64,000 nt of DNA from Rallus limicola (lineage: Eukaryota > Chordata > Aves > Gruiformes > Rallidae). The position numbers and the translations under genes are program-made. Shown piece after piece: positions 11,061 through 23,490 of the stretch. How positions within the stretch are numbered: position 1 is the first letter of the stretch; each line of letters opens with the position of its first letter. The notes under the pieces were generated by a model. It made no database searches. It was not told the origin of the DNA and saw only the letters and a program-made list of their open reading frames with translations. The stretch is taken from contig JAKCOZ010000001.1 in the NCBI GenBank assembly GCA_022605955.1, positions 75,832,520-75,896,519 on the forward strand, in the 5' to 3' direction.

Positions 11061-11436
11061 CTGGATATAAGCTGGATGTACTAATGTGTGTGTGTAAAGT
11101 TTTTTCATTCTTTATTGTGGGTATAAAGCTACAGACTTTTTTTTTTTGACTACTGTAAAAGTGAAGAACTGTGAAGATCTAGAATACAAATTAGAAAAAA
11201 GTAAATCAGGGGCTCAGACACCTGCACAATAGAGAACCTCTAGCTGTGTTTCCTGTTCACAACAAAGCAGCCTTCATGTTACCTTTACACAGTGAACAGT
11301 AAAGAACTGTTGAATGCTTTAAAAAGTTGTCAAGACAGCCAAGGAGAAGGTAATTAGTTTTGATTTGCTCATATTAACTGGACTCTAGACTTCCAGATAG
11401 GTGGAACCTGCAGTATACCCCACAGTTTTCCTTCCC

Positions 11437-11479
11437 TTTTTGTCCAGATGGGAACAAAAGTTTTGTCCAGATGGGAACA
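11437..11479 (+). repeat. Two-copy tandem repeat, period 24
   Basis: TTTTGTCCAGATGGGAACA occurs at 11437-11455 and again at 11461-11479. The two copies are identical over 19 bp and separated by AAAAG, which indicates a recent local duplication. Confidence 0.9.
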
Positions 11480-11691
11480 CAGAGCGGCTGTCTTCTGGTC
11501 CAGGTACTAGGTCACACTCATCTGAAAACCACCTGAAACAGCTGAAAGATGCATTTGAACTTAAGCATACTAAAACATCTGGTGTGGGCATCATTTGATG
11601 GTCTTAGGATCATGATTTCACTTACCTTTTATTGCTTGTAAGTGCAGATGAACAACAGTGCAGAATTTGGGAAGGAATTAAATTTTAAAAC

Positions 11692-11697
11692 AATAAA
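11692..11697 (+). terminator. Poly(A) signal candidate AATAAA (distal)
   Basis: The hexamer is followed by CTGTGTGTTTTATT at about 11719. It could serve a longer RERGL transcript. Confidence 0.3.
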
Positions 11698-12765
11698 GCA
11701 GATGTATGTTCTCCCTTTCTGTGTGTTTTATTAGCCGCTTTTTTCATGGTGAAGGCTGCTGTAGTATCTTTAAAAGACTAGGATACATATATATAGATAT
11801 GTATAGATAAGCTTTCTTGGAGTTTTGAAACTGAAGGTAATAAGTTACTGGCTGAGCCACAGTTGAAACTGCAAGCAAGAACACTGATTGTATAACAAAG
11901 TAAATAACATAACTTAGTTTCATGCTCACCCTTGACAGTGATATCACCTGGAGCATCTCCACCTCACTGAAGAGGGTGGAAACAGCTATTTGTGTTGCCA
12001 GGGATTGCTTCAGCATATGACCCCATCCTTTCTCACAAAAAGATTTCGAAATTGCCAGATGAGTTAAAAGTTTCTTACTGTCAGATCTGGAAGTCCTTGT
12101 TTATGAACTTTCAGTAAAATTTTGCCTGAGAAAGGCACTCAAAATTGATCTTTCTCCCTGTCTTCAACTTATTTTTTTTCTTTTTACTTTAGAAATAGTG
12201 ACATAAAAGCAAAGAGATTCTACTGAAGTATAAAGCTAGTAGCCCCTGGCTCCCAAATGCTGTCTCTCAGCTTTCAGGTGGTTTTTGAAGCTCTTTCTCA
12301 CTATAGTTTTGAAATAAACAATCAAGACAAATACAACCTCAGCTCCTTTTTCTGCTGTCATGCCTGTATGCATTAAACTCTGTTTTTGTAAATCCCACCA
12401 TAGTCACATTCACAACAGGGCAGAGGGGAAAATGGTGCAGAAAATCTTAAAGCATGGTACTCCTGGAAGAGGGATTAATTAAGTGTAGTATTGAACAAAC
12501 CAACCAAATGCTGTTTCTAGTATGTTTAAATGAGGATAGCAAAACAAAAAAAAAGGTGGATCACAAGTTTTGATGCTGTGCTGTACTGTGAGACAGAAGT
12601 AACTGCTGTAGTTTTTTTAGTCCTTGCTAGAAGCTGATTTCTACAGCAATTATGAAGGCTGAACAGTGAAGCTCAAAGGCCCCCTGAGCCATGCAGGGAG
12701 TCCTTGTTGCTATTTTTATTTTTTCTCCCTATCTGACTGCACTGCATTGAAGATGGTGCACCAGT

Positions 12766-13230
12766 AGATCATACAATGGTTTGGACAGGAAGGAGACCAT
12801 CTATTTCCAAGGAGATCATCTGTTTCCAACCCCAGGCCATGGGCAGGGACATCCTCCACTAGATGGTTTGTCCAAACCTCCATCCAGCCTGGCCTTGAAC
12901 GCTACCAGGGAGGAGGAGGCAGCCACAGCTTCTCTGGGCAGCCTGTGCTAGTGCCTCACCACCCTCACAGGGGAGAATTTCTTCCTAATACCTAGTGTAA
13001 ATCTACCCTCTTTTAGTTTAAACTTGTTACCCCTTGTCCTTTCACAACACGCCCTTATAAACAGTCCCTCTCCCACTTTCCTGCAGGCCCACTCAGGTAC
13101 TTGAAGGCTGCTGTAAGATCTCTGAGCCTCCTCTTCTCCAGGCTGAACAAGCCCAGCTCTCTCAGGCTGACTTCAGAGAGGTGCTTCAGCACCCAATGAT
13201 CTTCATGGCCCTTCTCTGGACTTGTTTCAA
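12766..13230 (-). mobile_element. CR1 LINE 3' fragment
   Basis: The + strand starts ATCATACAATGGTTTGGA (the CR1 3' end reversed) and continues with CCCCAGGCCATGGGCAGGG, CCATCCAGCCTGGCCTTGAA, CTCACCACCCTCACAG, TTTCTTCCTAATACCTAG, TTACCCCTTGTCCTTTCAC and CTTCTCCAGGCTGAACAAGC. These are standard landmarks of the avian CR1 3' UTR and end of ORF2 in reverse. It is a 5'-truncated, non-coding copy of about 465 bp, inserted with its 3' end toward the window start. Confidence 0.95.
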
Positions 13231-14600
13231 ATACAGATATTTGAAGATAGCTGATCCTGGTGTGCTGTCCAGCCAGGAACCAGAGAGGGATGGATACATG
13301 AACAGGTCTGATGCTCTCACTGACAGCTGCGTCCAAATCACTCAATAGTATTTTCAGAGGGTACACAGTAAAGAAGAGGGTATTATGAATACCACTCAAA
13401 GCAAAATTAAAATGCAGCCAAGTACTGAAGAACACTCTAACTTTGTAAGAGCAGGTGCTTCAGGTCAATGAAGTTTTCACAGAGATCTGCATTGTTTACG
13501 GATACAAGAACAAACTTCAGCTCTGATAAATGTGCTTGAAAGGAATCCTTGCCTATTGGCATTGAAGAAAGAAATACTTCCAAAAAAAAAAAGAAAAAAA
13601 GAAAAAAAGAAAAACTATTAGACTACAAGAATAATCCAGAGCAATATTAAACTGTAGGTGATTTTTTTTTTTTTAAATGAACCTTCTACCTCCTTAAAGC
13701 TGTCCACAAGGAATAGAGGCCTCTCATTGCCTTAAGCTGCCCATTGAGAATAAACACAAGGGGAAGCTAAATTTTAATGTGTCATTCAGCCAGCGTGAAA
13801 AACAAATCCTTTGTTTACATACCTAAATGTGGATCTGGGCACCTATCAACTTCTATAGTTTTAAAACGCGGGTTTGATTTTTCCATACAGAAGCAGTGCT
13901 GTAAATGCCTGTTGCCCCCTACTATTGATATGATGCAAGACAGGCAGGCTGTTCTGGGTAGGAAGTTATTTTTAAACAGCCATTAGTCTTTTCCAGAATC
14001 TGACTAAGTTTCTGTCTTCTTTTAATTGCTTTACAAAGTAAATTGAGTCCCTCTAGTTGTATTATTAATATGCACATTTAGCCCTGTGTATTTGACATGA
14101 CTTGAGCCTGTTACCGCCACATTCATTTTTTAAGACTATCTAGGAGTTCAGAAATGCATCTAATTCTTTCTGAAGTCTGTAAAACATCCAGAGTTTTTCC
14201 AGTGGAGGACTCAACAGTGTTACAGTACATACTACATGTGAGGCAAGCAGAGAATGGAGTTGTTATCGTGGGCTTGAGCCAAATGGCCTAAGCAGGTCTG
14301 CCCCTTTGCACACTCCTATGTTCATATTCAGCAGCAAAACAGCATCATATCTGTATTACATAATATATTGCATTACTTAAATATAAAGGAAGCAGGAATT
14401 AAAACATTTGGCCTTGAAATTATAAGCACTTGGGTATGTAGGGGAGATTTCATTTTTAAAAGACGCAACTTTTTAAATAAGCTTCACACAGGTTTTGTGG
14501 GGTTTGGTTTGTTTTCCTCAGTAGCTTTTTCTAGCTTTTCAGGTGGGTACCCTCCTAGAAGAAACTTTATATTACAGGTGCAGTGAGCCTCTCAAAGTTT
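13231..14600. other. Intergenic DNA, nothing recognised
   Basis: AT-rich DNA after the CR1 copy. A 126-codon frame on the - strand (13055-13435) is mostly reverse CR1 sequence and is not a gene. Confidence 0.6.
13582..13614. repeat. A-rich simple repeat (A7G)n
   Basis: Runs of seven or more A separated by single G bases. Confidence 0.9.
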
Positions 14601-14610
14601 AAGTTTCTTG

Positions 14611-14795
14611 CCGAGCGCCTTTTACAAGCAACCTGCTGCTTAATGAGAAACCGGACTGCTTTATGCTTCCAAGAGCTCCCTCTCGTGGCGTTTTTCCCTC
14701 ACTTCTCCCTCCTCGGTGAGCAACGAAGCCTTTAGCTTCTTTCGGGTTGAAACATCAGAGCTAATAAACCCAAGATCCCTGATCACAAAGTAAAG
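14611..14795 (+). promoter_or_regulatory. Orphan CpG cluster ending at a splice-donor consensus
   Basis: Eight CpG dinucleotides fall between 14611 and 14755 in a region where CpG is otherwise rare. They are followed at 14796 by AAAG|GTAAGC, a strong donor consensus. This is what the promoter and first exon of a non-coding transcript can look like. No coding frame or partner acceptor was identified, so it may equally be an enhancer or chance. Confidence 0.25.
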
Positions 14796-14799
14796 GTAA

Positions 14800-17700
14800 G
14801 CTCCCCCCCACTTCCTTCCAACGCTACAAAATTCTGCTATCGATTATGCTGAGCTTAACAATATGACATTTCATAGGCTTCGTTTGACAGCATCCTTACT
14901 AATGAAACTGCAAATGTTGATAAGGTTTTTCTCACGACTGACACTTCTGAGCTCAGCTGTTTCGCTGAAATAAAGTTCAGCTATCTCATCTAAGATGCTG
15001 AAAGCTTTCCTGTTAACATACTGTCCATGCATATTAATATCCTTAAGAAGGGCTTGAAAGCTTCTATCATTTTCCCAGCTACACCTATTGGTCTGATAAG
15101 GGGTCTGACCTCCACCTTGTCTTTCTGCAGCTTCCTGACGGCATTCATTCCCAGAACATGACAGGGAGAAATAGCAGGGAGCTAAAGCAGAATTAGGCAA
15201 GAGTGTTTCTTCTCTTATCTTTAAGCTGTAGTACAGATAAACTACTTCAATCTTTAAGTGAGCAAGGTCACTTACCGGAAAGACACCGAGGTTGGATTTA
15301 CCTGGACCAATACAGAGGTCTGCTTCTAGATTCCCTCAGCTAGATGCCTTTCTACCTAACAATTTACCTCATCAAGGTGATGCCTCGAATAATGTAGATG
15401 AATCACTCTCCAAAAGGCATTAAACTCACCACTAACTACAAAAGTAACTAGGGTTGGGGACCTCTGAAGTTAGGCAAAATGAATCATGTTCCAAATATGG
15501 CCTCTTGGGGCTCTTTGCTAGCTATTTTGCCTTCACCTTCAGCCCTACAGAGCCCATCCTTACAAAGTCAATTGAGTCCCTATGGTTAGACAATTAACAT
15601 CTAACTTGAGCTGACCAATGGGTCATTTAATGCTAAATTTATTTTATATGATTGATCAGGGTGCTGGATTATATTTGATCCCTGCTGAACTTCACAAAAC
15701 ACCCTGAAATCCAGGCTGTCACGCATTAAATTAATGGATGAACTAGAAGTGAAGCTGAGGATCAGTTAACTGAGTACTGCCACAGATTGCTTCTAAGCTA
15801 GCTCATTAAAAACTAACTAGCAGACCTCGATGCTTCACTGCAGGCTGCAGCACAGCCATATTTTAATCCCTTGCCTCTGGTAACACCAAAAGACTAAAGT
15901 GGAGCAGAAAGTTAAATCAGTTCTCCCGACTCCCAAGCTAGTGACTCAAATAATCGGTTGTTTTCTTCCTTGGAAACCATGTTTCAACAATTTGTGAGTA
16001 AAGACACTGGCTCACTTTGTGACTTATCCTGATAGCAATTACCAGCCACATGGAATGCAGGGCAGTTTAGTCAGTATCTAGGTTGGTGTCTAGGCTGAAA
16101 TATTATTTTACACATCCTCCCTAACCTCCTTCCCCTCCCCTTGCAGTTAAATTGGTAAAACATAACCAAAAAATGTTTCATAGCTTCTTCCATGTGGGAT
16201 ATCACCAGGGCTGCATCTTTTACGTTGCAACAAGATGGCTAATTTAAACACAATCCTCATCTGCAATAATGGTTTATTGGAAATGTTTCTTGCTGACATA
16301 CAGTTAAGCCTCATTCTTCAAATTCTCAGCAAGAGAATGCCCTCTAAGTGAGCTTCCCTCCCTACTAACGACAAGTCGCACAGGTAAAGCTACTTGTGTG
16401 TAAGTGTTCTTATGACTGCTGGGCTGATCTAAATGGATGCACAATTATATGATTAAATACAACAACACTTTTTACTAACTACATATAATTTGGGCTGTCA
16501 CTCAGAATTCAATTGCATTAGAAGAGTCAATAAATGACTGAGGTAGTCTGGGATGTGTCCTGCACAGACCTTAGGAAATATTGCAAATACTGAACGAAAT
16601 CACAGACCTTAGATGCAAATGGAAAAGCTTTACAAAGGAAGTAAACTATACTCATCTTTTACAATGTTTGAAATCCCCTTCTGTTTGCTTGTATTTTTGA
16701 TTATTAATACATATTGGCAAACAAATACTATTCTGTGTGTAGGTGCTTCTCTCACTAATCACACAGGGTATGTTAAATAAAGGCCAGTATATAAAAGGAT
16801 GTCTGTCCTGAATGGTCTAGACTGGCTTCATAGAACTAGTTAAAACTTACTTTTTCTTTTTTTTTAAGCCATCTAGCCATTAAAACAGTGCCTCCAAAGA
16901 GATTTTCTCTGTACTGTTGCTCTAAGTCTCCTAGGAACCACACTAGCTGCGCTCAGCTTAGCAAGTTACTCTTTCTCCTTTCTGTTGCTTCCTTCTCAGT
17001 CCAGATTCAACTTCTGGATCTTATCATGATGTATTTAGTAGCAGAGGGTATGTACACTCCAATTACTAATACACAGAACAGGTATAATTAATTTTATTAT
17101 CATGCCCTGATCTATTTTTAACATAAGTCACTGATACGTGTCTGGGGAAGTGGGGGTGTGGGTGAACCATTTTCCTTTCTCTTCTCTTTCCATATGCACA
17201 TGGGATAAATCTGCTCTGTTTTTGGAAATCTGTGCTAACATATCCAAAATACAGGTACACCTGAATGGAGGTCAAAGAAGGGCAACACATAAACCATTTT
17301 AAATGTGTATACTAGTACTTGTCAGGCACAAGTCACAGGGTGAATAGTTCTGATACATGGTCTACGTTATCTTTTCTATTTCCATTTTGGCCATGGGGTA
17401 TGTATGCTTACATGCAGAAGGGGAAAGAGAGATGCTGGTCTAAAAGAAGTTCTAACGGGTGTTCATAAGAGGACACCATAACCAGTAACACTCTCTGCTG
17501 CTGTCAACCAGTACTTTTTCTTCCTGTTACCCCAGATGAAAGGGCTATGTTTGCAGCAAATCTGTTTGATCACCAGTTGCTTACTAGGCAATACTTTGTG
17601 CTAAAATTCCCATCCAAGTAACACAGACATATTCCACATGGGCCTTGTTGAGAACCACATGAAAACTGAGCTAAGCTACATTTGAATGAGTGGGTCAGAA

Positions 17701-17975
17701 ACTAGAAGCGGTCCAGCCCAATCCCAGCTGTGCTCTTCACAGCAGGTATCCACTCAAAGGGTTGGAAGGCGTGCTGATAAATGAAACACTTGTCTCATTT
17801 GTTCCACACCGCTTTTCTAAAATTGCCATGTGTCCACATCCACAGAGCTACCTCATACCTTTGGAAGGAATACACAGAAAGCCTTCAGTCCAAGCCCTTT
17901 TACTTCTCAGCGCTCTCTCTTCCTTTGTCCAGCTGAGTACAAGAGACACAAGCTTTTGTTTTTAATCTGACTAAA
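14800..17975. other. Intergenic DNA, nothing coding recognised
   Basis: AT-rich, without a recognised repeat or gene. A perfect CArG (SRF-type) box CCAAATATGG lies at 15491-15500. About five such motifs are expected by chance in a window of this size and composition. Confidence 0.6.
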
Positions 17976-18060
17976 CTTGGGGTCAAATTCTGCTTGCTGT
18001 TATTCTGGAACAAACCCCAAATGACTCCAGATTTACAGTTGTACAAGTGAGAACTAAATT
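17975..18060. repeat. Possible palindromic MITE-like relic
   Basis: GGGGTCAAATTCTGCTTGCTG and, after a gap, TGACTCCAGATTTACAGTTG and AAGTGAGAAC follow the order of an old palindromic repeat common in turtles and birds (halves resembling CAAATTCTG..TTACAC and ACTCC.GATTTACA..GTGAG). It is heavily diverged. Confidence 0.3.
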
Positions 18061-19339
18061 ACTCCCTGAAAGTTCATTTTAAAAAGTCTTTCAGACACCT
18101 AAACAGATGGATAAATCAAGCACAGATTCTGGGGTCAACCTCTACCAGAAGGAATCTCTCATCTTTCTTACGGTAGAAGTAGGATGCTATGATAGCAGCT
18201 AACAATAGACGAGGAGATAGAGAGGGGAATATTTTTCCTTACCAAACTCACTTGATTTAATACAAGGCATGCAAAATTAATGATGGCTTTGAGTGATACC
18301 TGTATGTTTTATAGGTTTATAAATTGGTTGTAGTAAAATCTTATACATCTTATATCACTAGGTATTGTTTCAGCCTATTACAGGAGATATCTATCTAGAG
18401 TTGACTGAATTGTATTAATCTGATCCTAGTTTAATGATGCCTTAACATTTTTATGGGAGAATTTAATGTTTGCAATATCCATGTTCCTTATTTGAAAGTG
18501 TGACTTATAGGTTCTCATCTTCCTTAAATTATGAAATCCTTCAGCTAATAAAGGAAAATGATTATGGTTTGCAAAAAAGGCAAAGTCATTTAACAATCCA
18601 TATAACTGTCTATTGTAGGTCTTTGCATAATAATTGTAATTTAGCTATTAGGAGTTCTAAAGGCAGTTATCAGTCATATGCTGCAATTCTGAGGAATAAG
18701 GGAAAACTCAAATTATTTAAGGGCTTTGTACTTTCCAATGGCAGAAAAAAAATACAGCAGAAATCAATAATACTTTTAGTAATGAAAAAAAATGTTCTAC
18801 TGAAATAACCAGCTGTTGATGGCAATTTTTCTAACCTTCTAATTTTAAAATTCTCAGTTTTCCACCACTTCACTGTCACAAAATTATCTTAATTTTGTAC
18901 AGATACTTCTATAAGCAAGGAAAGCAAAGTTAGAAATAGAACCTGCTATTCCTGATTCCCAAGATTTTCCATTTTCGCCCTAGGTACATGAAAAGCAGTG
19001 ATCAAACAATTCAGATGGGCTGTAAACCTGGTAAATATTTCTTTTTCAATTTGAAATGACTATAAAAAGTTGAATTCATAGCTGGGGTATATCTTGACTA
19101 TTCCCTTCACTGATGAGGAAGCTGCACACTTGAATCCAGCTTAGCTAACTTAATGTAATTTTGTATTTCCTGTACTATGGCTACACCTCTGCAGTGGTAA
19201 GATTCTCCTTTAAAAAAACCACTTCCCCCACCTGTCAGCTGTCCCCAGTAAAAGATGTACTAATGAGGTAGACACCTGGATGAGGTGGCCACTCTCACCT
19301 CAGTCCTCATGAAGATTATGTAGCAAGTCTCCCTAGAAG

Positions 19340-20262
19340 CCACTTCCAGACACATAAAGGTTAAGAACACGACCAGGAACAGACAGTACATGCTCACCAA
19401 GGAAAAGATTGTTCCTGACCAGCCTGATCAGTCTTTATGATGAAATTAGCATCTACATTGATGCAGGCAGAGCAGCAGATGTCATTTACTTCAGATTTTG
19501 TAAGGAAAATTGCCTCAATGGTCAAGCTCAAAGGATAGTGCTCAGTGGTTCAAAGTCTAACCAGGGCTGGCTTCTACAGGCATTTGTCAGGGGCTGGTGC
19601 ACTATGTAGCCCCTGCAACAGGAGAGAACCCACCCTTAGCAAGTCTGTGAATGACACTGAGTGGCAGGTGATGGTTGAGATGCTGTGTGGCTGCCATTCA
19701 GAGACACCCCAGTGAAGAGCCAGAGACAACCTGGAGGAGTGAACCATCAAGGAATCTTTACAACATTCACATTTATGTGATGTGATTCAATAACTTCATG
19801 CAGCAGAATGGGCTGAGCAGTTGAGAGGGCAACTCCAGAAAAGGAGTTGGTGGTTCTAGTGTACAAGTTGGACCCCGAGTCAGCCGTGCGCTCTTGTCAC
19901 TATGAAGGCCAACTGCGTCCTGGACTCTGTATGATCACAGTCAACAGATTAAAGAGAGAACAAGTTGCCTTCTACCTGCCACTTGTGTGGCTGCTTCTGG
20001 AAGACACTGTGCAGTTTCTGGCCCTCCAGCACAAGAGAAACTGTCTGGAGTTAGCTAGACACAGGGTTACAAAGCTGGTTAGAGCATGTGATGAGCAAGC
20101 GGAGGTCGAGGCAACTGGGTTAATTTAGCCTGAAGAAGAGAAGGTTAAGGTGGGATTTAATTGCCCATTTCAGCTAACTAGTAGGCAGGCTACAGAGAAG
20201 ACAGAACCAGCTTCTTCTCCAAGCTGCACAGCAAAAGGACATGGGTTAAGACAACCAGATGA
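19340..20262 (+). mobile_element. CR1 LINE, old degenerate copy (end of ORF2 and 3' part)
   Basis: The + strand has, in CR1 order, a CAAGGAAAAGATTGTTCCTG segment (reverse-transcriptase region, usual form CAAGG..AA.TC.TGCCTGAC), a CTCAATGGTCAAGCTCAAAG stretch, CTTAGCAAGTCTGTGAATGA, GGGCTGAGCAGTTGAGAGGG, AGGAGTTGGTGGTTCTAGT, GGGTTACAAAGCTGGTTAGA and TTTAGCCTGAAGAAGAGAAG. All frames are broken, so no reverse transcriptase can be made. It is much more diverged than the copies at 12.8 and 49.5 kb and lies in the opposite orientation. An open frame at 19847-20128 is a by-product of CR1 sequence. Confidence 0.85.
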
Positions 20263-22930
20263 AAATGATCCAAATGAATATGTTTTGGCAAGCAATAAGA
20301 ATAGCCAGAATGCAAATTATCATGATATTCAAAACCCATTGTGATAGGATAACTCTGCCTTCAATTCATCCGTGACATTTGTCTTCTAAACACAGTCTTG
20401 TCCCACTCCACTTACATTTAGTATACAGTGTATTTTTGTAGCAGACTTGGAGGTCACAACACAAAATTGACAGGTATGCAAGGTACACAGCTACTCACAG
20501 GCACTGCAGCATGCAGCATCTAGAAAGGATGCAAATCTTGACATTCACTACCTACCTACGACAGAGAGCATCATTTACCAGACCAAAATATACACCAACA
20601 AAACCATATTTTGAGTGCCTCCTCTGCAGTCTATATTTACTATAGCACTAACTATCTGTTGTCAGTAAATGATGACCACCTTGCACACCAATTGATTTTT
20701 GCAATGGCAGGATCCATTCTTTAGATGGATCTGCAAAACCTGCTGAGAAAAGAAGTGGTAATGGCCCAATGGAAAATGCATTTCTTCTGTGAATTGCTCA
20801 TCTTTAATTCACTTAAAGTGTAAAACACACAGGCAAGTTAAAAAGAAAAGAGGTGCCAGGTTGGTAAAGGTGAACACAAAAATAAGCTGTTTTCATGCAT
20901 CCTGTGGAGGTCAAATCCCTTGAGAAAAGTGGCTTTGAAGAGTCATTTAGTTTCTTACCTCTTAATTATTTCACTTACTGTTACAAAAGGTTCTGATCTA
21001 TCTCTTTGAATGGATATTCTCTGCTTAGAAATCCAGCAACTTATTTAGGAAAATGTTTTGCATGTTGTGTGTCCTTAAAAAACCTCAAACATCAACAACA
21101 AAACTCCCCAAAGAATAGAAAACTTTTTACTTTGATTTTAACATTTAAACTATTTAAAAGGGACCTGCTAATGCTGTTTGTGTGGGCATTAAGAAGCAAA
21201 ACAGTTTCTAAGGAAAGCCTTTGATAAAAGCGTGATTGCATTAAATAAAAAAGAAAGCTCTGAAAGTGTCACCTTTCAATTCAGAAAAGCTGTTTCTCAG
21301 TGGCTCCCTAAAACATATCAGCCTTTGAGGCATCAGAAGAGCTTTTGTAGGATCCTCAGACAATTTAAAGCCACACGAAGTTCTCAGGTGCCCAGCAGGT
21401 ATGATAAGGACACAGACAGCCACTTCCACCCACCACTCATTTCTGAGAGGAGTTTTCCAAATTGTCCTTTGCTGTTGTCATTTTTCACAAGCCTCATAAC
21501 ATTCACCTGCATTATTCTTGTTGCTTTGAATCTCATTTATTTCCTCTCAGATGACAAGCAGCTCTCTTCCCAGCAGAGATGTCAGTACTGAAGAAATTGA
21601 GAAAAAGCACATCACACATCATCTTGGTGGCACAAGATCTAGAAAAAGTGTTATTCAAGGTTTAGGTGGTGAGAGACTTCATCCCAACATGTTGGAATCA
21701 CTGAGAATCTCTTGACTGCCATCAAGGTGCTGCGCATTGGCTCAAATTATCTCCAGTTCAAGGAAGGCTCACAAACAGCCACAGTCTTTCCTTCTACTTT
21801 ATGGAAAACTCTATCTGTTTTTTTCTGGTGAGGCTTTCCATTAGTGACCTCTGAGTAATTTAGGGTAAATAGTGTTGAGAGTTATTTTTACCTAATTTAC
21901 AGCATATTAAGTAGTTACATAGAACTCCTGAACATGCATCTTAAAACCCAACTATTCTATGATTTAAGCTAATATAATACACCATTGGAAGCTGATTACT
22001 TTAGTTAGTTAAGCCATAAAGCTCCATTTAAATATGACTGGTAAGAAACTGGGCTATTAATAATAATTATTGCAAATGTCACTGATTTCAGATGATAAAA
22101 CTTAATAGACTATCACCATTAAAACATGTGCTCTCCATAATTATGCTGTGTACCAACTTGTGCTTGATTCTGCCTCCATGAATCATTTAAACACTCTTCT
22201 CAAAGCTTTTCTTTAAAGACAAAACAGGTGTTTCCTAGGCAGCTGGGGAGAGGTTTAAAGGAAGAAACCTTTTTTCTGTTCAGGACAGAAACAGGAATTT
22301 AAATATTTTCCTCATTGTAAACACCCTTGTTAAGCCTTGACTTCTGTGTTTTTCTTTAGCAGGCAAACGTTAGGAAGAAAAGCATAAAGACTGAGCTTTG
22401 AGTAACATGTTGGGTAGACCAAAAACTCAGGACAGATCTGGCATCTGCTCTACATTTCATTTCGCATCACAGCAAGGGAACATGTCATTGGCCTGATGAG
22501 GTTCTGTCAGCTGACCCTTTCCCTGTTCCCTAATTCTTCCTTCCAGCTTCCTCTGCTGTCACGGACAGGTAGGTAAAGGTGAGCTAAAATACAACACGAG
22601 AATGTTGAATGACAGACCCAGTGCTTATCCTGATTTCAAACACAGGACGCTCCCACAGAGCAAAGTGCTACACCAGGAAGAATTTTTCTGTTTTCTGACT
22701 ATTCCACAGAAAAAATACTTAGGAGCTCCAGGAATGGGCAGAGAGAGAGGTGGTAAATATGTACTATCTGTTAGATTGTAGATCCAGGTTCTGGAAAGCA
22801 GGAAACACAGATTTTGACATAGAAACATGTGTTTTAGAACAAATTCATGGAACCCCAGCATCTCACTTTGCAAGTCTTTTATGAATAGGAGGATTAGCTG
22901 CTTGAAACATACCACAGAGAGAATCTCCTA
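20263..22930. other. Intergenic DNA, nothing recognised
   Basis: AT-rich. Open frames such as 21232-21591 show no domain, and no repeat was recognised. Confidence 0.55.
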
Positions 22931-22934
22931 CAGC

Positions 22935-22990
22935 TGCATGCCTCAGTTTCCCAGTTTGTGAAATCTGCCTGCTACTTCCAATGTCTCTTT
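22935..22990 (-). repeat. MIR-like SINE relic (short)
   Basis: CATGCCTCAGTTTCCCAGTT then TGTGAAATCTGCCTGCTACTT resembles the reverse MIR core (TGCCTCAGTTTCCCCATCTG, then TAAAATGGG..TACTACC). The match is short. Confidence 0.35.
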
Positions 22991-23405
22991 AAATAAGGCT
23001 TGGAAATGTTCAGCCTAAAACATGCCATGCCTCATGTATATGAGCACTTGCCATATTATTACTCACAAAATTGGAAAGTTGTTAATATAAAATAAATGAG
23101 GCTCAAAATTATGCTATAAAGCCAGAAATACCTAAAACCAAAGTGACATTTTAACATGGAACAGACGCATTTACAATGAGCAAAACATCTAGAAATCAAT
23201 CCGAGGGGCCTTTAAGTAAATAGCTGAGTTTGTCAATTTAGAACATTAGTGCACCTAGCAAATCATAGCTGCTTATGTCAACATATCATCCTAGTGCAGG
23301 GGACATACAACAATAAATGAGATGGTAAATATTTTCTGAGGAGAGGTCAATATTTGCTGTGCTTGATGCTGTTTAATTCCTCAAATCCTTAATGCTTAAA
23401 TGGCC

Positions 23406-23490
23406 AGAATTCAGAGGTGCTCTGAAGCCCTTACAGCTTCCTACTGACTTTGGCTGGAGCTTGGGTGCAGAGCACCTTGCAGAAGGGAGG
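23406..23490. repeat. Imperfect palindrome, MITE-like relic
   Basis: AGGTGCTCTG at 23415-23424 is the exact inverse of CAGAGCACCT at 23468-23477. The interior is a nested partial palindrome (CAGCTTCC...TGACTTTGG..GGAGCTTG). The layout matches an old non-autonomous repeat seen in turtles and birds, with halves around a TGACTT.A.TGG centre. Confidence 0.45.

Larger units (their letters stand above)
9252..11090 (+). other. RERGL 3' UTR (probable extent)
   Basis: After the stop there is no further coding signal. Candidate poly(A) signals are AATAAA at 10689-10694 and 11055-11060. The second is followed within 30 bp by a GT-repeat and T-rich element (11084-11110), the usual downstream signal. A later AATAAA at 11692-11697 with a TGTGTGTTTT element is an alternative distal end. 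The UTR end is inferred, with no transcript evidence. Confidence 0.5.
11100..12765. other. Intergenic DNA downstream of RERGL
   Basis: AT-rich, with no convincing gene. It contains the distal poly(A) candidate (11692) and the 24-bp tandem repeat (11437). Open frames at 11385-11598 on both strands show no known domain. Confidence 0.6.

Noticed and set aside
13055..13435. 126-codon frame on the - strand
   Set aside because: Most of it is antisense CR1 3' sequence and the rest has no domain.
19847..20128. 93-codon + strand frame with a protein-like look
   Set aside because: It lies wholly in the degenerate CR1 copy and does not follow the CR1 reading frame intact.
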